A stretch of 64,000 nucleotides of DNA from Methylibium sp. NZG. Lineage in GTDB: Bacteria > Pseudomonadota > Gammaproteobacteria > Burkholderiales > Burkholderiaceae_C. A program made the position numbers and the translations under genes. Positions 38,711-48,180 of this stretch are shown here, piece by piece (positions within the stretch are counted from its first letter, which is position 1; the number at the start of each line of letters is the position of its first letter). Below the pieces are notes generated by a model, which was given only the letters and a program-made list of their open reading frames with translations, searched no databases and was not told the DNA's origin. The DNA is taken from NCBI GenBank assembly GCA_001263235.1, contig LGRD01000002.1:62001-126000 (forward strand). The letters run 5' to 3'.

Positions 38711-39862
38711 CTACAGCAGGGCCGCCAACGGGACCGCCTCCATCCGCTCGCCCAACGGGTAGCGCAACGCTCCGGGGTAGACGACATACAACCGGTCGAG
38801 CCGAAGATCGTGCATGGCGATGTTCATCGACGGTGTCGCGCGCGGCGCGTCGGCGCGCTTGAACTCCACGCCGATGCGTCGCGTGCCTTTGAAGAGCAGC
38901 AGATCGAGTTCAGCGCCGTTGTGGGTGGCCCAGAAGAACGCCTCGTCTGGCGCTGCGATTCGCAGGACCTGCTCCAACGCAAAGCCCTCCCAGCTCGCGC
39001 CGCTGCGCGGGTGGGCGAGCAGTGAGTCCAGCGTCGGCACGCCCATCAGCGTGTGCAGCAGGCCGGTGTCGCGAAAGTAGATCTTGGGTGACTTGACTTG
39101 CCGCTTGCCCAGGTTCTCGAACCACGGCTGAAGCTGGCGCACCATGAACGTCTGCGTCAGCACGTCGAGCCAGCGGCGCACCGTGGGTTCGGACACAGCG
39201 AGCGAGCGCGCCGGGTCGGCTGCGTTCCAGACCTGCCCATGAAAGTGCGCCAGCATGCGCCAGAAGCGCAGCATGGCCGGCGCCGGCACGTTAACGCCGA
39301 ACTGCGGCAGGTCGGACTCCACATGCCGCTGAATGGCCTGGGTGCGCCAGGCCATGCTGTCGCCGTCGCTGCCGGCCAGGAAGGAGCGTGGGTAACCGCC
39401 GCGCAGCCACAGGCCGGTCTGGTGATCGGGGCCGAGCTCGTCGATGTCGAACCCGCCGATCTCGATGACCTCGACGCGCCCCAGCAAGGACTCGCCCGCC
39501 TGGCGCAACAATGCCGGTGAGGCGCTGCCGAGCAGCAGGAACTGGCCGTTCGCCGGCGACTGGTCGATCAACACGCGCAGCACGGGAAACAGGCCAGGCG
39601 CGAGTTGCACTTCGTCGATCACGATCGGGCCGACGTCTGTGCCGGTGCTTGCACGCAATGCGGTGAGCACCGTCATCGGCTCCAGAAGTCGCTGCTGGTC
39701 AACCGGGTTTTCGAGGTCGAACCACCTTGCGCCGCCACGCGCCACCAGGCTCGCCGCGAGTGTGCTCTTGCCGCTCTGGCGTGGGCCGGCCAGCACCACG
39801 GCGCGGGATCGGCCCAAGGCTTGCCTGATTTGCGCGTGGAGGCGGCGTCGGACGATGTTCAT
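38711..39862 (-). CDS. AAA/DUF4143 ATPase
   Basis: A 383-residue protein of the AAA_14 plus DUF4143 type. The ATPase part has Walker A GPRQSGKSTLAASL and Walker B GPIVIDEVQLAPGLFPVLR, then sensor-like LLLGSASPALLRQ. The C-terminal DUF4143 nuclease-like fold has KSPKIYFRDTGLLHTLMGV and NGAELDLLLFKGTRRIGVEFK, a restriction-endonuclease-like core with D-x-L and E-x-K. The family is widespread, patchily distributed and of unknown function; mobile or defence roles have been suggested. A 13-bp inverted repeat lies just upstream. Confidence 0.88.
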   Translation of the reverse strand: MNIVRRRLHAQIRQALGRSRAVVLAGPRQSGKSTLAASLVARGGARWFDLENPVDQQRLLEPMTVLTALRASTGTDVGPIVIDEVQLAPGLFPVLRVLIDQSPANGQFLLLGSASPALLRQAGESLLGRVEVIEIGGFDIDELGPDHQTGLWLRGGYPRSFLAGSDGDSMAWRTQAIQRHVESDLPQFGVNVPAPAMLRFWRMLAHFHGQVWNAADPARSLAVSEPTVRRWLDVLTQTFMVRQLQPWFENLGKRQVKSPKIYFRDTGLLHTLMGVPTLDSLLAHPRSGASWEGFALEQVLRIAAPDEAFFWATHNGAELDLLLFKGTRRIGVEFKRADAPRATPSMNIAMHDLRLDRLYVVYPGALRYPLGERMEAVPLAALL

Positions 39863-39885
39863 GTCCGCATCGTATCAGTCAGTGC

Positions 39886-39918
39886 ATGAAAAAGGAACGT
39901 TTCATGTTCCTATTTCAT
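39886..39918. promoter_or_regulatory. 13-bp inverted repeat upstream of the DUF4143 ATPase gene
   Basis: ATGAAAAAGGAAC and GTTCCTATTTCAT (one mismatch) flank a 7-base GTTTCAT spacer, 24 bases before the gene start. TTTCAT occurs three times in the region. It could be an operator for autoregulation; it is AT-rich compared with its surroundings. Confidence 0.55.
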
Positions 39919-39936
39919 GGGTACTTCTAGGCCAAG

Positions 39937-40731
39937 CTAGAACGCCGTGTTCTGCAACTCCAGCTCCTCGACCCGCTGCACCATGTAGGCCGAGCGCGTG
40001 ACGCGCACCACCGAGCCGGTGGGCACGCGCGTCCAGGCGGCGCGGTCGTGGTCGAGCGGCTCGGAGGCAATCACCGTGCCTTCGTCGTCGCCACGCAGGT
40101 AGAGCGACGGCGGGTGTTTGTCGGTGGACAAGCGGAAGGCGTACAGCACTTTGCCGTCGGCCAGCGCGGCGCAAAAGCGCAGCGGCTCAGGCACGCGGGC
40201 ACGTTTGACTCGGCGCGCGACCTCGTCGAACACGTAGACGACGGCGCGGATCGGCTCTTCGCCCAGCTCCATGCGCGCGATCGCCAGCAGAAACATCAGC
40301 TCCGAGTCGGTCGAGCCGCGTCGAAATTCGTACAGATGATCGGGCAGCAATGCCTCCAGTTCGGCGCGCAGCCCCGCATAGCCGCCGATCTGGCCGTTGT
40401 GCATGAACAGGTGCCGGCCCAGCTGGAACGGATGGCAGTTGACCGGGGCGGTCGGCCCGTCGGTGGCGGCGCGCACGTGGGCAAAGAACAGGCCCGAGCG
40501 CATCTTGGCGGCCAGCGTTTGCAGCTTCTGGCTCGACCAGGCGGGCGCGGCGTCGCGGTACACCATCGGCTCAGCCGGTGTGCCGTACCAGCCGAGACCG
40601 AAGCCGTCGCCGTGCGTGTCGGTCTGCGCCTCGGCGGCGTGCTGCGACTGGCGCAGCAGCGAATGCGGCGGTTGGCAGACCAGCGTGTCGAGCGGGATCG
40701 GCTGGCCGAGGTAGGCGACGAAGCGGCACAT
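39937..40731 (-). CDS. Class II glutamine amidotransferase (YafJ-like)
   Basis: A 264-residue Ntn-type amidotransferase. The start MCRFVAYLGQPIPL exposes Cys2, the nucleophile after Met removal. HGDGFGLGWYGTPAEP, FAHVRAATDGPTAPVNCHPF, LFMHNGQIGGY and RRGSTDSELMFLLA follow, all typical of YafJ proteins. It lacks a synthase domain, so a partner enzyme or a free hydrolase role is likely. The family also includes EgtC of ergothioneine synthesis, but no egt genes are near. Confidence 0.9.
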   Translation of the reverse strand: MCRFVAYLGQPIPLDTLVCQPPHSLLRQSQHAAEAQTDTHGDGFGLGWYGTPAEPMVYRDAAPAWSSQKLQTLAAKMRSGLFFAHVRAATDGPTAPVNCHPFQLGRHLFMHNGQIGGYAGLRAELEALLPDHLYEFRRGSTDSELMFLLAIARMELGEEPIRAVVYVFDEVARRVKRARVPEPLRFCAALADGKVLYAFRLSTDKHPPSLYLRGDDEGTVIASEPLDHDRAAWTRVPTGSVVRVTRSAYMVQRVEELELQNTAF

Positions 40732-40938
40732 TGTCTTGAGCGCGCGCGACTGCGCTTTGCTGCGATGTTCGGTTTATCGGCGCGGCGGCGGCGGACTTGA
40801 CGGCTGACGCTGCGACGCACCGGCGCCCGACTCGCCGCGCAGCGCGGCGTGCGGCACGACAACCGACCGAGGGCAAGCGCTGGGTTTGCCCTGGGCTTGC
40901 TCTGTGCGTGCCCTGCAGGCTCGGTATCCTTCTCGCCC

Positions 40939-42129
40939 ATGCGCGCCTTGTTGAACGACTTTTCCATCTCCGCCGCCACCGCCGGCTTCGTCGCGGTGCT
41001 GGTGGGCTTCACCAGTTCGGTGGCCCTCGTGTTCCAGGCCGCCACCGCGCTCGGCGCCACGCCGGCGCAGATCAGCTCATGGATGTGGGCGCTCGGCCTG
41101 GGCATGGGCCTGTGCTCGCTGCTGCCTTCGCTGTGGTTGCGCAAACCGGTGATGGTGGCCTGGAGCACGCCCGGCGCGGCCGTGCTGGCCACGGCCGGTG
41201 CGAGCGGCGGCTTCGGCATGGCCGAGGCGACGGGCGCGTTCCTCGTCTGCGCGGCGCTGATCACGCTGTTCGGCGTGACGGGCTGGTTCGAGAAGCTGAT
41301 GGACCGCATCCCGATCGCACTCGCCAGCGCCTTGCTGGCCGGTGTGCTCACGCGCTTCGCGCTCGACGCGTTCGTCGCGTTGAAGTCGGCGGTCGTGCTG
41401 GTGCTGCTGATGCTGGCCGCCTACCTCGTCGGCCGGCGCCTGTGGCCGCGGTATGCGGTGCCGGGCGTGCTGGCGGTGGGCACGGCGTATGCCGCCGCCA
41501 CCGGGCAACTGCACCTCGGCGACGTGCAGTGGAGCCTGACGATACCGGTGTTCACCGCGCCCGAGTTCAGCTGGCGCGCCACGGTGAGCCTGGCGTTGCC
41601 GCTGTTCGTCGTGACGATGGCGTCGCAGAACCTGCCCGGCGTGGCGGTCATCCGCGCGTCGGGTTACCAGTTGCCGATCTCGAAGATCATCACCCTCACC
41701 GGCGTGGCCACGCTGGTGCTGGCGCCGTTCGGTGCGTTCGCGCTGAACCTGTCGGCCATCACCGCGGCCATGTGCATGGGCCGCGAGGCGCACCCCGATG
41801 AAAGCAAGCGCTACGTCGCCGCCGCAAGCTGCGGCTTCATCTATGTCGTGATCGGCCTGTTCGGTGCGGCGGTCACTGGCGTGCTCACCGCCTTCCCGCG
41901 CGAGCTGGTGGTGGCGGTGGCCGGCCTGGCGCTGCTCGGCACGATCGCCGGGGGCTTGAGCGTGGCGCTGAAAGACGAGGCGCACCGCGAGCCGGCGCTC
42001 ATCACCTTCCTCGTCACCTTGAGCGGCGTCAGCCTGGCCGGCATCGGCTCGGCCTTCTGGGGCGTGGTGGCCGGCGCGTTGGCGCTTTTTGTGCAACAGT
42101 GGCGGCCCGCGAAGGCTGCTGCAGACTGA
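40939..42129 (+). CDS. benE: BenE family benzoate/H+ symporter
   Basis: A 396-residue membrane protein with about 12 spans. BenE signatures are AGFVAVLVGFTSSVALVFQA at the N-terminus, WSTPGAAVLATAGA, and TMASQNLPGVAVIRASGYQL. The start at 40939 (MRALLNDFSISA) matches the family; an upstream frame extension is longer than expected. It probably imports benzoate with a proton. It lies about 6 kb from the benzoyl-CoA cluster and directly upstream of gshB, separated from it by only 9 bp. Confidence 0.9.
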   Translation: MRALLNDFSISAATAGFVAVLVGFTSSVALVFQAATALGATPAQISSWMWALGLGMGLCSLLPSLWLRKPVMVAWSTPGAAVLATAGASGGFGMAEATGAFLVCAALITLFGVTGWFEKLMDRIPIALASALLAGVLTRFALDAFVALKSAVVLVLLMLAAYLVGRRLWPRYAVPGVLAVGTAYAAATGQLHLGDVQWSLTIPVFTAPEFSWRATVSLALPLFVVTMASQNLPGVAVIRASGYQLPISKIITLTGVATLVLAPFGAFALNLSAITAAMCMGREAHPDESKRYVAAASCGFIYVVIGLFGAAVTGVLTAFPRELVVAVAGLALLGTIAGGLSVALKDEAHREPALITFLVTLSGVSLAGIGSAFWGVVAGALALFVQQWRPAKAAAD

Positions 42130-42138
42130 TCACACGCC

Positions 42139-43107
42139 ATGAAACTCCTCTTCATCGCCGACCCGCTGGAGGGCTTCAAGACCCACAAAGACACCACCTT
42201 CGCGATGATGCGCGAGGCCGCCGCGCGTGGCCACGAACTGCTGGCCTGCGGCCCACAAGACGTGATGTGGCAACGCGGCGGCCGCGTGACCGCCTACGTG
42301 CGCGAGGTCACGCTCACCGGCCGCAGCGGCTACGGCGTGCACGACTGGTTCGAGGCGAAGCAGCAGCCGCCCGACGAAATCCCTGTCGCGCTGGCCGACG
42401 TGGGCGCCGTGCTCATGCGCAAGGACCCGCCGTTCGACAGCGAATACTTCTACGCCACCCACCTGCTGGAGCAGGCCGAGCGCGAAGGCGCGCGCGTGTT
42501 CAACAAGCCGGCCGCACTGCGCGACCACCCCGAGAAGCTGGCGATCCTCGAGTTCCCGCAGTTCATCGGCCCCACGCTCGTCACGCGCGACGCGGGCGAC
42601 ATCAAGCGCTTTCACGCCGAGCACCGCGACATCATCTTGAAACCCCTCGACGGCATGGGCGGCGCCGGCATCTTCCGCGTCGGCCCCGACGGCATGAACC
42701 TGGGCAGCATCACCGAAACGCTGAACCAGGGTGGCGCGCAGACGGTGATGGTGCAGCGCTACCTGCCCGAGATCGCCGAGGGCGACAAGCGCATCCTCAT
42801 CATCGCCGGCCAGCCGGCTCCGTACTGCCTGGCGCGCATCCCGCAGGGCAGCGAGATTCGCGGCAACCTGGCGGTCGGCGGAAAAGGCGTGGCGCGGCCG
42901 TTGACGGCGCGCGACCGGGAGATCGCCGAACACATCGGCTCCGTTTTGGCCGCGCGCGGCCTGCTGCTGATCGGCCTGGACGTGATCGGCGACAGCATGA
43001 CCGAGATCAACGTCACCAGCCCGACGGGCTTCCAGGAAATCATGCAGCAGAGCGGGTTCGACGTGGCCAAGGTGTTCGTCGATGCGCTGGAGGCGGCGCT
43101 GGCCTGA
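42139..43107 (+). CDS. gshB: Glutathione synthetase
   Basis: A 322-residue ATP-grasp enzyme that joins gamma-glutamylcysteine and glycine. Conserved segments are MKLLFIADPLEGFKTHKDTT, VLMRKDPPFDSEYFYATHLL, ILKPLDGMGGAGIFRV, QRYLPEIAEGDKRILIIAG and GLDVIGDSMTEINVTSPTGF. The length matches the family. It follows benE by 9 bp and is separated from gshA by kup, the ATPase, the amidotransferase and benE. Convergent with the DUF3052 gene. Confidence 0.95.
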   Translation: MKLLFIADPLEGFKTHKDTTFAMMREAAARGHELLACGPQDVMWQRGGRVTAYVREVTLTGRSGYGVHDWFEAKQQPPDEIPVALADVGAVLMRKDPPFDSEYFYATHLLEQAEREGARVFNKPAALRDHPEKLAILEFPQFIGPTLVTRDAGDIKRFHAEHRDIILKPLDGMGGAGIFRVGPDGMNLGSITETLNQGGAQTVMVQRYLPEIAEGDKRILIIAGQPAPYCLARIPQGSEIRGNLAVGGKGVARPLTARDREIAEHIGSVLAARGLLLIGLDVIGDSMTEINVTSPTGFQEIMQQSGFDVAKVFVDALEAALA

Positions 43108-43129
43108 CGGCCTGCGGTGCGCGGCGCAG

Positions 43130-43540
43130 TCAGCGCAGCGCCTTGCGAATCACCAGCTTCAGGCCCGACCACACCTCGTCCACCGCACACACCTTCACGT
43201 CGACAAACCCGAGCGGCAGGGCGACGGCGCGGACCGTGTCTTCGGTGATGTCGGTCGGCAGCTTCGAGGCCTTCTTGGGCCACGAGATCCAGACGATCGT
43301 GTCGGGCCGGATGCGTGGGCGCCATGTCTGCAGGTGCGCTTCGAGTTCGGCCTTGCGCACGCAGAAAGCGTGCACGAGGTCGGTGGCGGGTGACACCTCG
43401 GCATCGAATCGCACGCTGGTGGGCAGCGGCCGCAGCAGCTCGCTGTAGTGCGCCGGCTCGTTGAAGGTGACCACGCGAACGCCTTCGGCCAGCCCCAGCT
43501 TCTTCGCCAACGGCGTGCCCGAGTAGCCTGCCATGGCCAT
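43130..43540 (-). CDS. DUF3052 family protein
   Basis: A 136-residue small cytosolic protein of the DUF3052 family. AGYSGTPLAKKLGLAEGVRV is the usual start, and WISWPKKASKLPTDITEDTVR followed by GFVDVKVCAVDEVWSGLKLVI is the family core. Three close starts exist (GTG 43543, ATG 43540, ATG 43534); GGGAG lies a few bases upstream of them. Function unknown. Confidence 0.82.
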   Translation of the reverse strand: MAMAGYSGTPLAKKLGLAEGVRVVTFNEPAHYSELLRPLPTSVRFDAEVSPATDLVHAFCVRKAELEAHLQTWRPRIRPDTIVWISWPKKASKLPTDITEDTVRAVALPLGFVDVKVCAVDEVWSGLKLVIRKALR

Positions 43541-43552
43541 CACGCTCCCAGG

Positions 43553-44086
43553 TCAGTCGCCGACGCGCCAGGGTCGCTGCGGGCCGGTCACGGGGCAGAC
43601 CATCTGGTGCTCGTCGTGCAGCACGCCGTCCATCTGCAGAAAGTCACGCTCCAGCCCGTACGACTTGAACCCGAGTTTTTCGTACAACGCCAGCGCAGCG
43701 AGGTTGCGTGTGTTGACGCCGAGGTTGACCTGGCGGACGCCCATGACGTCGGCCGCGTGGTCGAGCACGAACTGCAGCAGCGCCGCGCCGACGCCGCGGC
43801 CACGCGCTTCGGGGGCCACGTACACGCCCCACAGATAGGCCTTGTGCGAGAGCTTTCGCATCGCCTCCCGTTGAAGGCCCGCGATAGCGCAGAGCGTCTC
43901 ACGGTCGAAGGCGCCCACAACGATCGATGCAGGGTCGGGCTGCAGGCACACCTCGACTTGCGCCAGCGGCCTGTCCACCTCTTCCTCAGCGCTCGAAGCA
44001 AAGGCCTCGGGGCACTCGCGCAGGCCGCGCAGGCGCAAGGCGACAAAGGCCGGTGCGTCGAGCGGAGTGAGCGCGCGAAGGTGCAT
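43553..44086 (-). CDS. GNAT family acetyltransferase
   Basis: A 177-residue GNAT enzyme. The acetyl-CoA-binding motif is VYVAPEARGRGVGAALLQ (R-x-x-G-x-G/A), followed by VNLGVNTRNLAALALYEKLGF. The start is MHLRALTPLDAPAFVALRL at 44086. The substrate is unknown. It lies next to DUF3052 and DUF2845 genes on the same strand, with short gaps that suggest joint transcription. Confidence 0.88.
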   Translation of the reverse strand: MHLRALTPLDAPAFVALRLRGLRECPEAFASSAEEEVDRPLAQVEVCLQPDPASIVVGAFDRETLCAIAGLQREAMRKLSHKAYLWGVYVAPEARGRGVGAALLQFVLDHAADVMGVRQVNLGVNTRNLAALALYEKLGFKSYGLERDFLQMDGVLHDEHQMVCPVTGPQRPWRVGD

Positions 44087-44103
44087 TCGGCATCCCCCAC
44101 CCG

Positions 44104-44460
44104 CTACCGCGGCGTGCGCCCGTAGCGGATGGCCTGCACCACGCCCGAGCGAAAGCGCACGGTCGCCATCAGGTTGCCGGGGCCGCGGTCGTAGAGCCAC
44201 TCGTCGACCTGCAGGCACGGCACCAGGCTGCCCGGCACCGGCACCCACAGTGGCGTCGGATCAGCGGGCAGCGCCGACAGCGTGTAGACCGGCGCACAGA
44301 ACGAATCCTTCAGCACCGGCTCGCCGCACTTGTAGAGCACCGACAGCCGCGAGTCGCCGACCTCGGTGGACTGGCCATTGCAGCGCAGCGACTCGGCCTG
44401 CGCGGGCAGGCACGCCAACGCCAGCATCATGGCAAGGGACAGCGGCGGGAGGGTCTTCAT
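44104..44460 (-). CDS. DUF2845 family exported protein
   Basis: A 118-residue protein with a signal peptide (PLSLAMMLALACLPAQA) and a DUF2845 domain beginning SLRCNGQSTEVGDSRLSVLY and ending NLMATVRFRSGVVQAIRYG. Four cysteines in the mature part may form disulfides (LRCNG, YKCGEP, SFCAPV, PCLQV). Periplasmic, function unknown. The gap to the GNAT gene is 17 bp. Confidence 0.8.
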   Translation of the reverse strand: MKTLPPLSLAMMLALACLPAQAESLRCNGQSTEVGDSRLSVLYKCGEPVLKDSFCAPVYTLSALPADPTPLWVPVPGSLVPCLQVDEWLYDRGPGNLMATVRFRSGVVQAIRYGRTPR

Positions 44461-44583
44461 GCGTGTCTCCAGTGTCGGCCTCAAGGCCACGCCGCGTCCG
44501 CCGTGGACGCAGGGCAGTCGGTTTGGAGTCGGCCCGGCGACGACAGTTCGGCGCGCGGGCAGGGTGTTCAATCACCCGCATTC

Positions 44584-45168
44584 TCAACCGGCGGCGTCCG
44601 CCGCGCCCGGTGCGCGACTTTGCTCCCACTGTGCCGCCAGCCGCACGAGCATGCTCGCACTGCGAAACGTGGTTCGCGTGGCGAGCCGGCGCTCGAACAG
44701 CGCGCCCGAGAACGTCGAGTCGCTCTGTTTGCACTTGCACAGCCAATAGACCTCGGGGCCGTGGTGCGTGAACTCGTCCAGCTCGGTTCGAAAGCCCGCG
44801 AGCGCCGCCACCTGGGCCGGCGACAGCGGTCCCGGCAGGAACGCCACGTTGACCACGCCCTGTGGCCCGAACGCCACGCGGTGCGCAGCGAGCAGATCGC
44901 CAGCGCGCAGCGCCACCGCCTGCAGTTCCGCCTGGCTGCGTACGAACGCTTCCGATCGAAAGCCGAGCCGTGGCTCCAGGCCTTCGGTGAGCGCCTGCGC
45001 GAGCGCGCTGCACGAACGTGCACGCGAGTGGAACATCACGTTGCCGCTGGCGATGAAGGTCTGCACGTCGGTGGGGCCGAGCGCCTGAACGTGCTTGGCC
45101 AAATCGGCCATCTTGACGCTGCGCCCGCCGACGTTGATGGCTCGCAGGAAGGCGACGTAACTCGGCAT
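44584..45168 (-). CDS. DUF1697 family protein
   Basis: A 194-residue protein with the DUF1697 start MPSYVAFLRAINVGGRSVKM and the conserved TFIASGNVMFHS segment. It continues through LGFRSEAFVRSQAELQAVA and LCKCKQSDSTFSGALFE. The start at 45168 is chosen by family length, although the frame is open far upstream, antisense to nothing recognised. Function unknown. Confidence 0.85.
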   Translation of the reverse strand: MPSYVAFLRAINVGGRSVKMADLAKHVQALGPTDVQTFIASGNVMFHSRARSCSALAQALTEGLEPRLGFRSEAFVRSQAELQAVALRAGDLLAAHRVAFGPQGVVNVAFLPGPLSPAQVAALAGFRTELDEFTHHGPEVYWLCKCKQSDSTFSGALFERRLATRTTFRSASMLVRLAAQWEQSRAPGAADAAG

Positions 45169-45221
45169 GGCAATAGCGGAGACCGGTGAGGTCTGCGACA
45201 GCCGGCGACGCCGCCGAGGCC

Positions 45222-46823
45222 TCAGCCCAGCGGCGCCGCCCGCGCGGCCCACAGCCTGTGCTGCAGCAGCGGGCTCACGCGGTAGCGCTCGTTGCGCGTG
45301 AAGGCGTGCAGGTGGTCGAGCACCGCCACCACCCGCTCCACGCCGAGGGCGGTGAGCCACTCGAAGGGGCCGTGCGGCCAGTTGGTGCCGAGCTTCATTG
45401 CGAGGTTTGCCGCCTCTTCGCTGCACACGCCCTGGTGTACCGCGTCGGCGCCTTCGTTGACGAGCATGCAGATCGTGCGCGCAGCCCACAGCGCGGGCGC
45501 GTCGCGCAGCTCCATCGCCTGCCAGCCGCAGGCGTGCAGCGCGGCGCGCACCTGGCTGCGTGCGGGGTCGGAGGCGCCGGCGGCAAAGGCGACGGCAATT
45601 GCATTCGTCTTGTCCGACAGCAGCGGCAGGTCGATCACCGCGAGGTCCGCACAGCGCTGTTCGGCGGCGAGCTGCATGGCAGTGCGGCCGTCGGTGACAT
45701 GAACCTGCGTGGCTGTCGGGCCGGTGCCGAGCCGCCAGCCGGTCCAGTCGGTGCGCGCGTCGGTGGTGAAGGCCAGGCCGCGCTGCGTCATCCAGGCGTG
45801 CAGGCCGCGCGCCAGCGCACTGCTGCCGCACAGCGTCAGCGGCGGCACGGCGGGCGCGGCGGCAGCGCTTTCGCCGTCGGCGTCGATGGCTGCTGGCTCG
45901 ATCAGTGCTGAGGCCGTCGGCGGCACGCCGTCGTAGAAGCCCTTGCCGACCTTGCGGCCGAGCCGCCCACCGTCGAGCAGCGCCTTCTGCACGATCGACG
46001 GCATGTAGCGCCGGTCGCCGTAGTTGGCGTCGAAGACGGTCTGCGTCACGGCGTAGTTCACATCGTGCCCGATCAGGTCCATCAGCTCGCACGGCCCCAT
46101 CCGAAAGCCGGCGCTGCGGGCGAGCGCATCGAGCGTGGCAGGCAGGGCCGCTTGCTCTTGCAGCAAGGCCAGCGCTTCGGCGTAATACGGCCGCGCGATG
46201 CGGTTGACGATGAAGCCCGGCGTGCTCTTGGCGTGCACCGGCGTCTTGCCCCAGCGCCGCGCGAGTTCGAACACGGCCTGCGCCACCGTCGCGTCGGTTT
46301 CGACGCCCGACACCACCTCCACCAGCTTCATCTGCGGCACCGGGTTGAAGAAGTGCATGCCGACCACGCGGTGCGGCTGCTGCAGGCCGCCGGCAATCGC
46401 CGTGATCGAGATCGACGAGGTGTTGGATGCGATCACCGCCGTTGGCGCCACCACCGCCTCGACCTCCTGCAGCAGCTTGCGCTTGGCCTCCAGGTTCTCG
46501 ACGATCACCTCGATCACCAGCGCCGCATCGGCCATCTGCGCGACGCTGTCGCACACGCTCAGGCGCGCGAGGGTCGCGTCGCGATCGGCGGCCGACAAGC
46601 GGCCCTTGTCGACCAGCGTGGCGAGCGACTGCGCGGTCTGCGCGATGGCTGCCGCGGCGGCGCCCGCGCGCAGGTCGAGCAGCCGCACCGGGTGGCCACT
46701 GGCGGCCGCCACCTGCGCAATGCCGGCGCCCATCGTGCCGGCGCCGATCACGCCGATGGCCTGCTGCGCGGCGGGGCCGGCCAACCACTGCATCGGCTTG
46801 GACCCGTCAGTAGGTTTCGACAT
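45222..46823 (-). CDS. 3-hydroxyacyl-CoA dehydrogenase (PaaH/PaaC type)
   Basis: A 533-residue NAD-dependent dehydrogenase. The Rossmann loop is [37 protein letters not shown] and [19 protein letters not shown] are typical of the family. The C-terminal part carries a duplicated dehydrogenase C-domain, as in PaaH. The start overlaps the end of boxA by 17 bp, so it belongs to the box operon. It probably oxidises the 3-hydroxyadipyl-CoA formed after ring cleavage by the box pathway. This pathway step is inferred from context. Confidence 0.88.
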   Translation of the reverse strand: MSKPTDGSKPMQWLAGPAAQQAIGVIGAGTMGAGIAQVAAASGHPVRLLDLRAGAAAAAIAQTAQSLATLVDKGRLSAADRDATLARLSVCDSVAQMADAALVIEVIVENLEAKRKLLQEVEAVVAPTAVIASNTSSISITAIAGGLQQPHRVVGMHFFNPVPQMKLVEVVSGVETDATVAQAVFELARRWGKTPVHAKSTPGFIVNRIARPYYAEALALLQEQAALPATLDALARSAGFRMGPCELMDLIGHDVNYAVTQTVFDANYGDRRYMPSIVQKALLDGGRLGRKVGKGFYDGVPPTASALIEPAAIDADGESAAAAPAVPPLTLCGSSALARGLHAWMTQRGLAFTTDARTDWTGWRLGTGPTATQVHVTDGRTAMQLAAEQRCADLAVIDLPLLSDKTNAIAVAFAAGASDPARSQVRAALHACGWQAMELRDAPALWAARTICMLVNEGADAVHQGVCSEEAANLAMKLGTNWPHGPFEWLTALGVERVVAVLDHLHAFTRNERYRVSPLLQHRLWAARAAPLG

Positions 46824-48156
46824 GGAAGCGCCCCTCCTCGACCATGCGCTGGTGCACCGCGGGCCAGTGCAGGCCGGCCAGCGAGCAGGCCTCTTGCAGC
46901 GCTTCGAGCACGCCGGTCTCCATGCCCTTCAGGCCGCACAGGTACACGAAGGTGTCGCCGCGCAGCAGCTCGGCCACGTCGCGCGCGCGTTCTCGGATGC
47001 GGTCCTGCACGTAGGCGCGTGGCTGCCCGGGCACGCGCGAGAAGGCGAGCGTCGTGTCCATCAACTCCGGCGGCAGCTTGGTCAGCGGGCCGAAGTAGGG
47101 CAGTTCCTCAGGGGTGCGCGCACCGAAGAACAGCATCAGCTTGCCGCCGGTGACGCGGCCACTGTCGCCTTTGACCACACCCCTGGCGACGTCACCCGCA
47201 ACGGCGCGCTCGGCTTCCTTCAGCCGGCGGCGGTGTTCGGTCATCGCGCGCATCGGCGCCGAGCCGGTGCCGGTGCACACCATCAGCAGGTTCGAGCCCG
47301 GGTGGTTGGGCATCAGGAAGCTGGCGCCGAACGGGCCGGTCAGCTGCACCGTGTCGCCCTTCTTCAGGTCGCACAAGAAGTTGGAGGCCACGCCCACCGT
47401 CGCCCGGCCGTCGTGGTCGTGCGTCACGCGCTTCACCGTGAGCGACAGGTTGTTGTAGCCCTCGCGCTCGCCGGTGCGCGGGCTCGCCACCGAGTACATG
47501 CGCAGGTAGTGCGGCTTGCCGTTCGCGTCCACGCCCGGCGGCAAAACGCCGACCGACTGCCCTTCGAGCAGCGGCATGAACTGCGTGCCCAGGTCGAGCA
47601 CGATGTGCCGCACGTCGTTGTCGACGTTCGCCGACGTGAGGCGGAAGTTGCCGGCCACGGTGGCGGTGACCGGCTTCTTCAAGCTGTACAGGTGCAGGTA
47701 CGGGTGCGCGGCCGACCACGGCGCGGTGGTGGACGACGGCGACGTGGCGGCGTTGGCTTGCGGCGCCTCGGCGCTGGCGGCGGCAGCGTTCGCCACCGAG
47801 GCCGAGGGCACGCCGCCTGTGGCCACAGCGCCTGTGCCGGCATCGACCGCGATGTCCGCCGCGCCCGCGGGCAGCGGCTTTTCTGCTGGCAGTTCGTCCC
47901 AGCCCAGTTGCTCTTCTAGTGTGTAGGCCTGCGCCTTGGCCACCGTTCGCCAGTGGTCGATGCTGCCGGTGGGGCAGGGCGAGATGCAGGCATTGCAGGC
48001 GTTGCAGATGTCTGCATTGACCACGTAGTTGCGCGAGTCGTGCGTGATCGCATCGACCGGGCAGGTCTCTTCGCAGGTGTTGCAGCGAATGCAGACCTCG
48101 GGGTCGATCAGGTGCTGCTTGATGACGGCGAGGGCGGCGTTGTCGGGAGCGTTCAT
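46807..48156 (-). CDS. boxA: Benzoyl-CoA 2,3-epoxidase reductase subunit BoxA
   Basis: A 449-residue electron-transfer component of the benzoyl-CoA epoxidase. The N-terminus has two 4Fe-4S motifs: Cys22, 25, 28, 32 ([12 protein letters not shown]) and Cys51, 54, 57, 61 ([12 protein letters not shown]). The C-terminal ferredoxin-NADP reductase domain has [20 protein letters not shown] (FAD site) and [14 protein letters not shown] (NADPH site). An Ala-rich linker joins them. BoxA reduces the di-iron oxygenase BoxB. Upstream lies a flavoprotein gene after a 24-bp gap; downstream it overlaps the dehydrogenase gene. Confidence 0.95.
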   Translation of the reverse strand: MNAPDNAALAVIKQHLIDPEVCIRCNTCEETCPVDAITHDSRNYVVNADICNACNACISPCPTGSIDHWRTVAKAQAYTLEEQLGWDELPAEKPLPAGAADIAVDAGTGAVATGGVPSASVANAAAASAEAPQANAATSPSSTTAPWSAAHPYLHLYSLKKPVTATVAGNFRLTSANVDNDVRHIVLDLGTQFMPLLEGQSVGVLPPGVDANGKPHYLRMYSVASPRTGEREGYNNLSLTVKRVTHDHDGRATVGVASNFLCDLKKGDTVQLTGPFGASFLMPNHPGSNLLMVCTGTGSAPMRAMTEHRRRLKEAERAVAGDVARGVVKGDSGRVTGGKLMLFFGARTPEELPYFGPLTKLPPELMDTTLAFSRVPGQPRAYVQDRIRERARDVAELLRGDTFVYLCGLKGMETGVLEALQEACSLAGLHWPAVHQRMVEEGRFHVETY

Positions 48157-48180
48157 GGTGTCTGGGCCCAGCGGGCTGCG

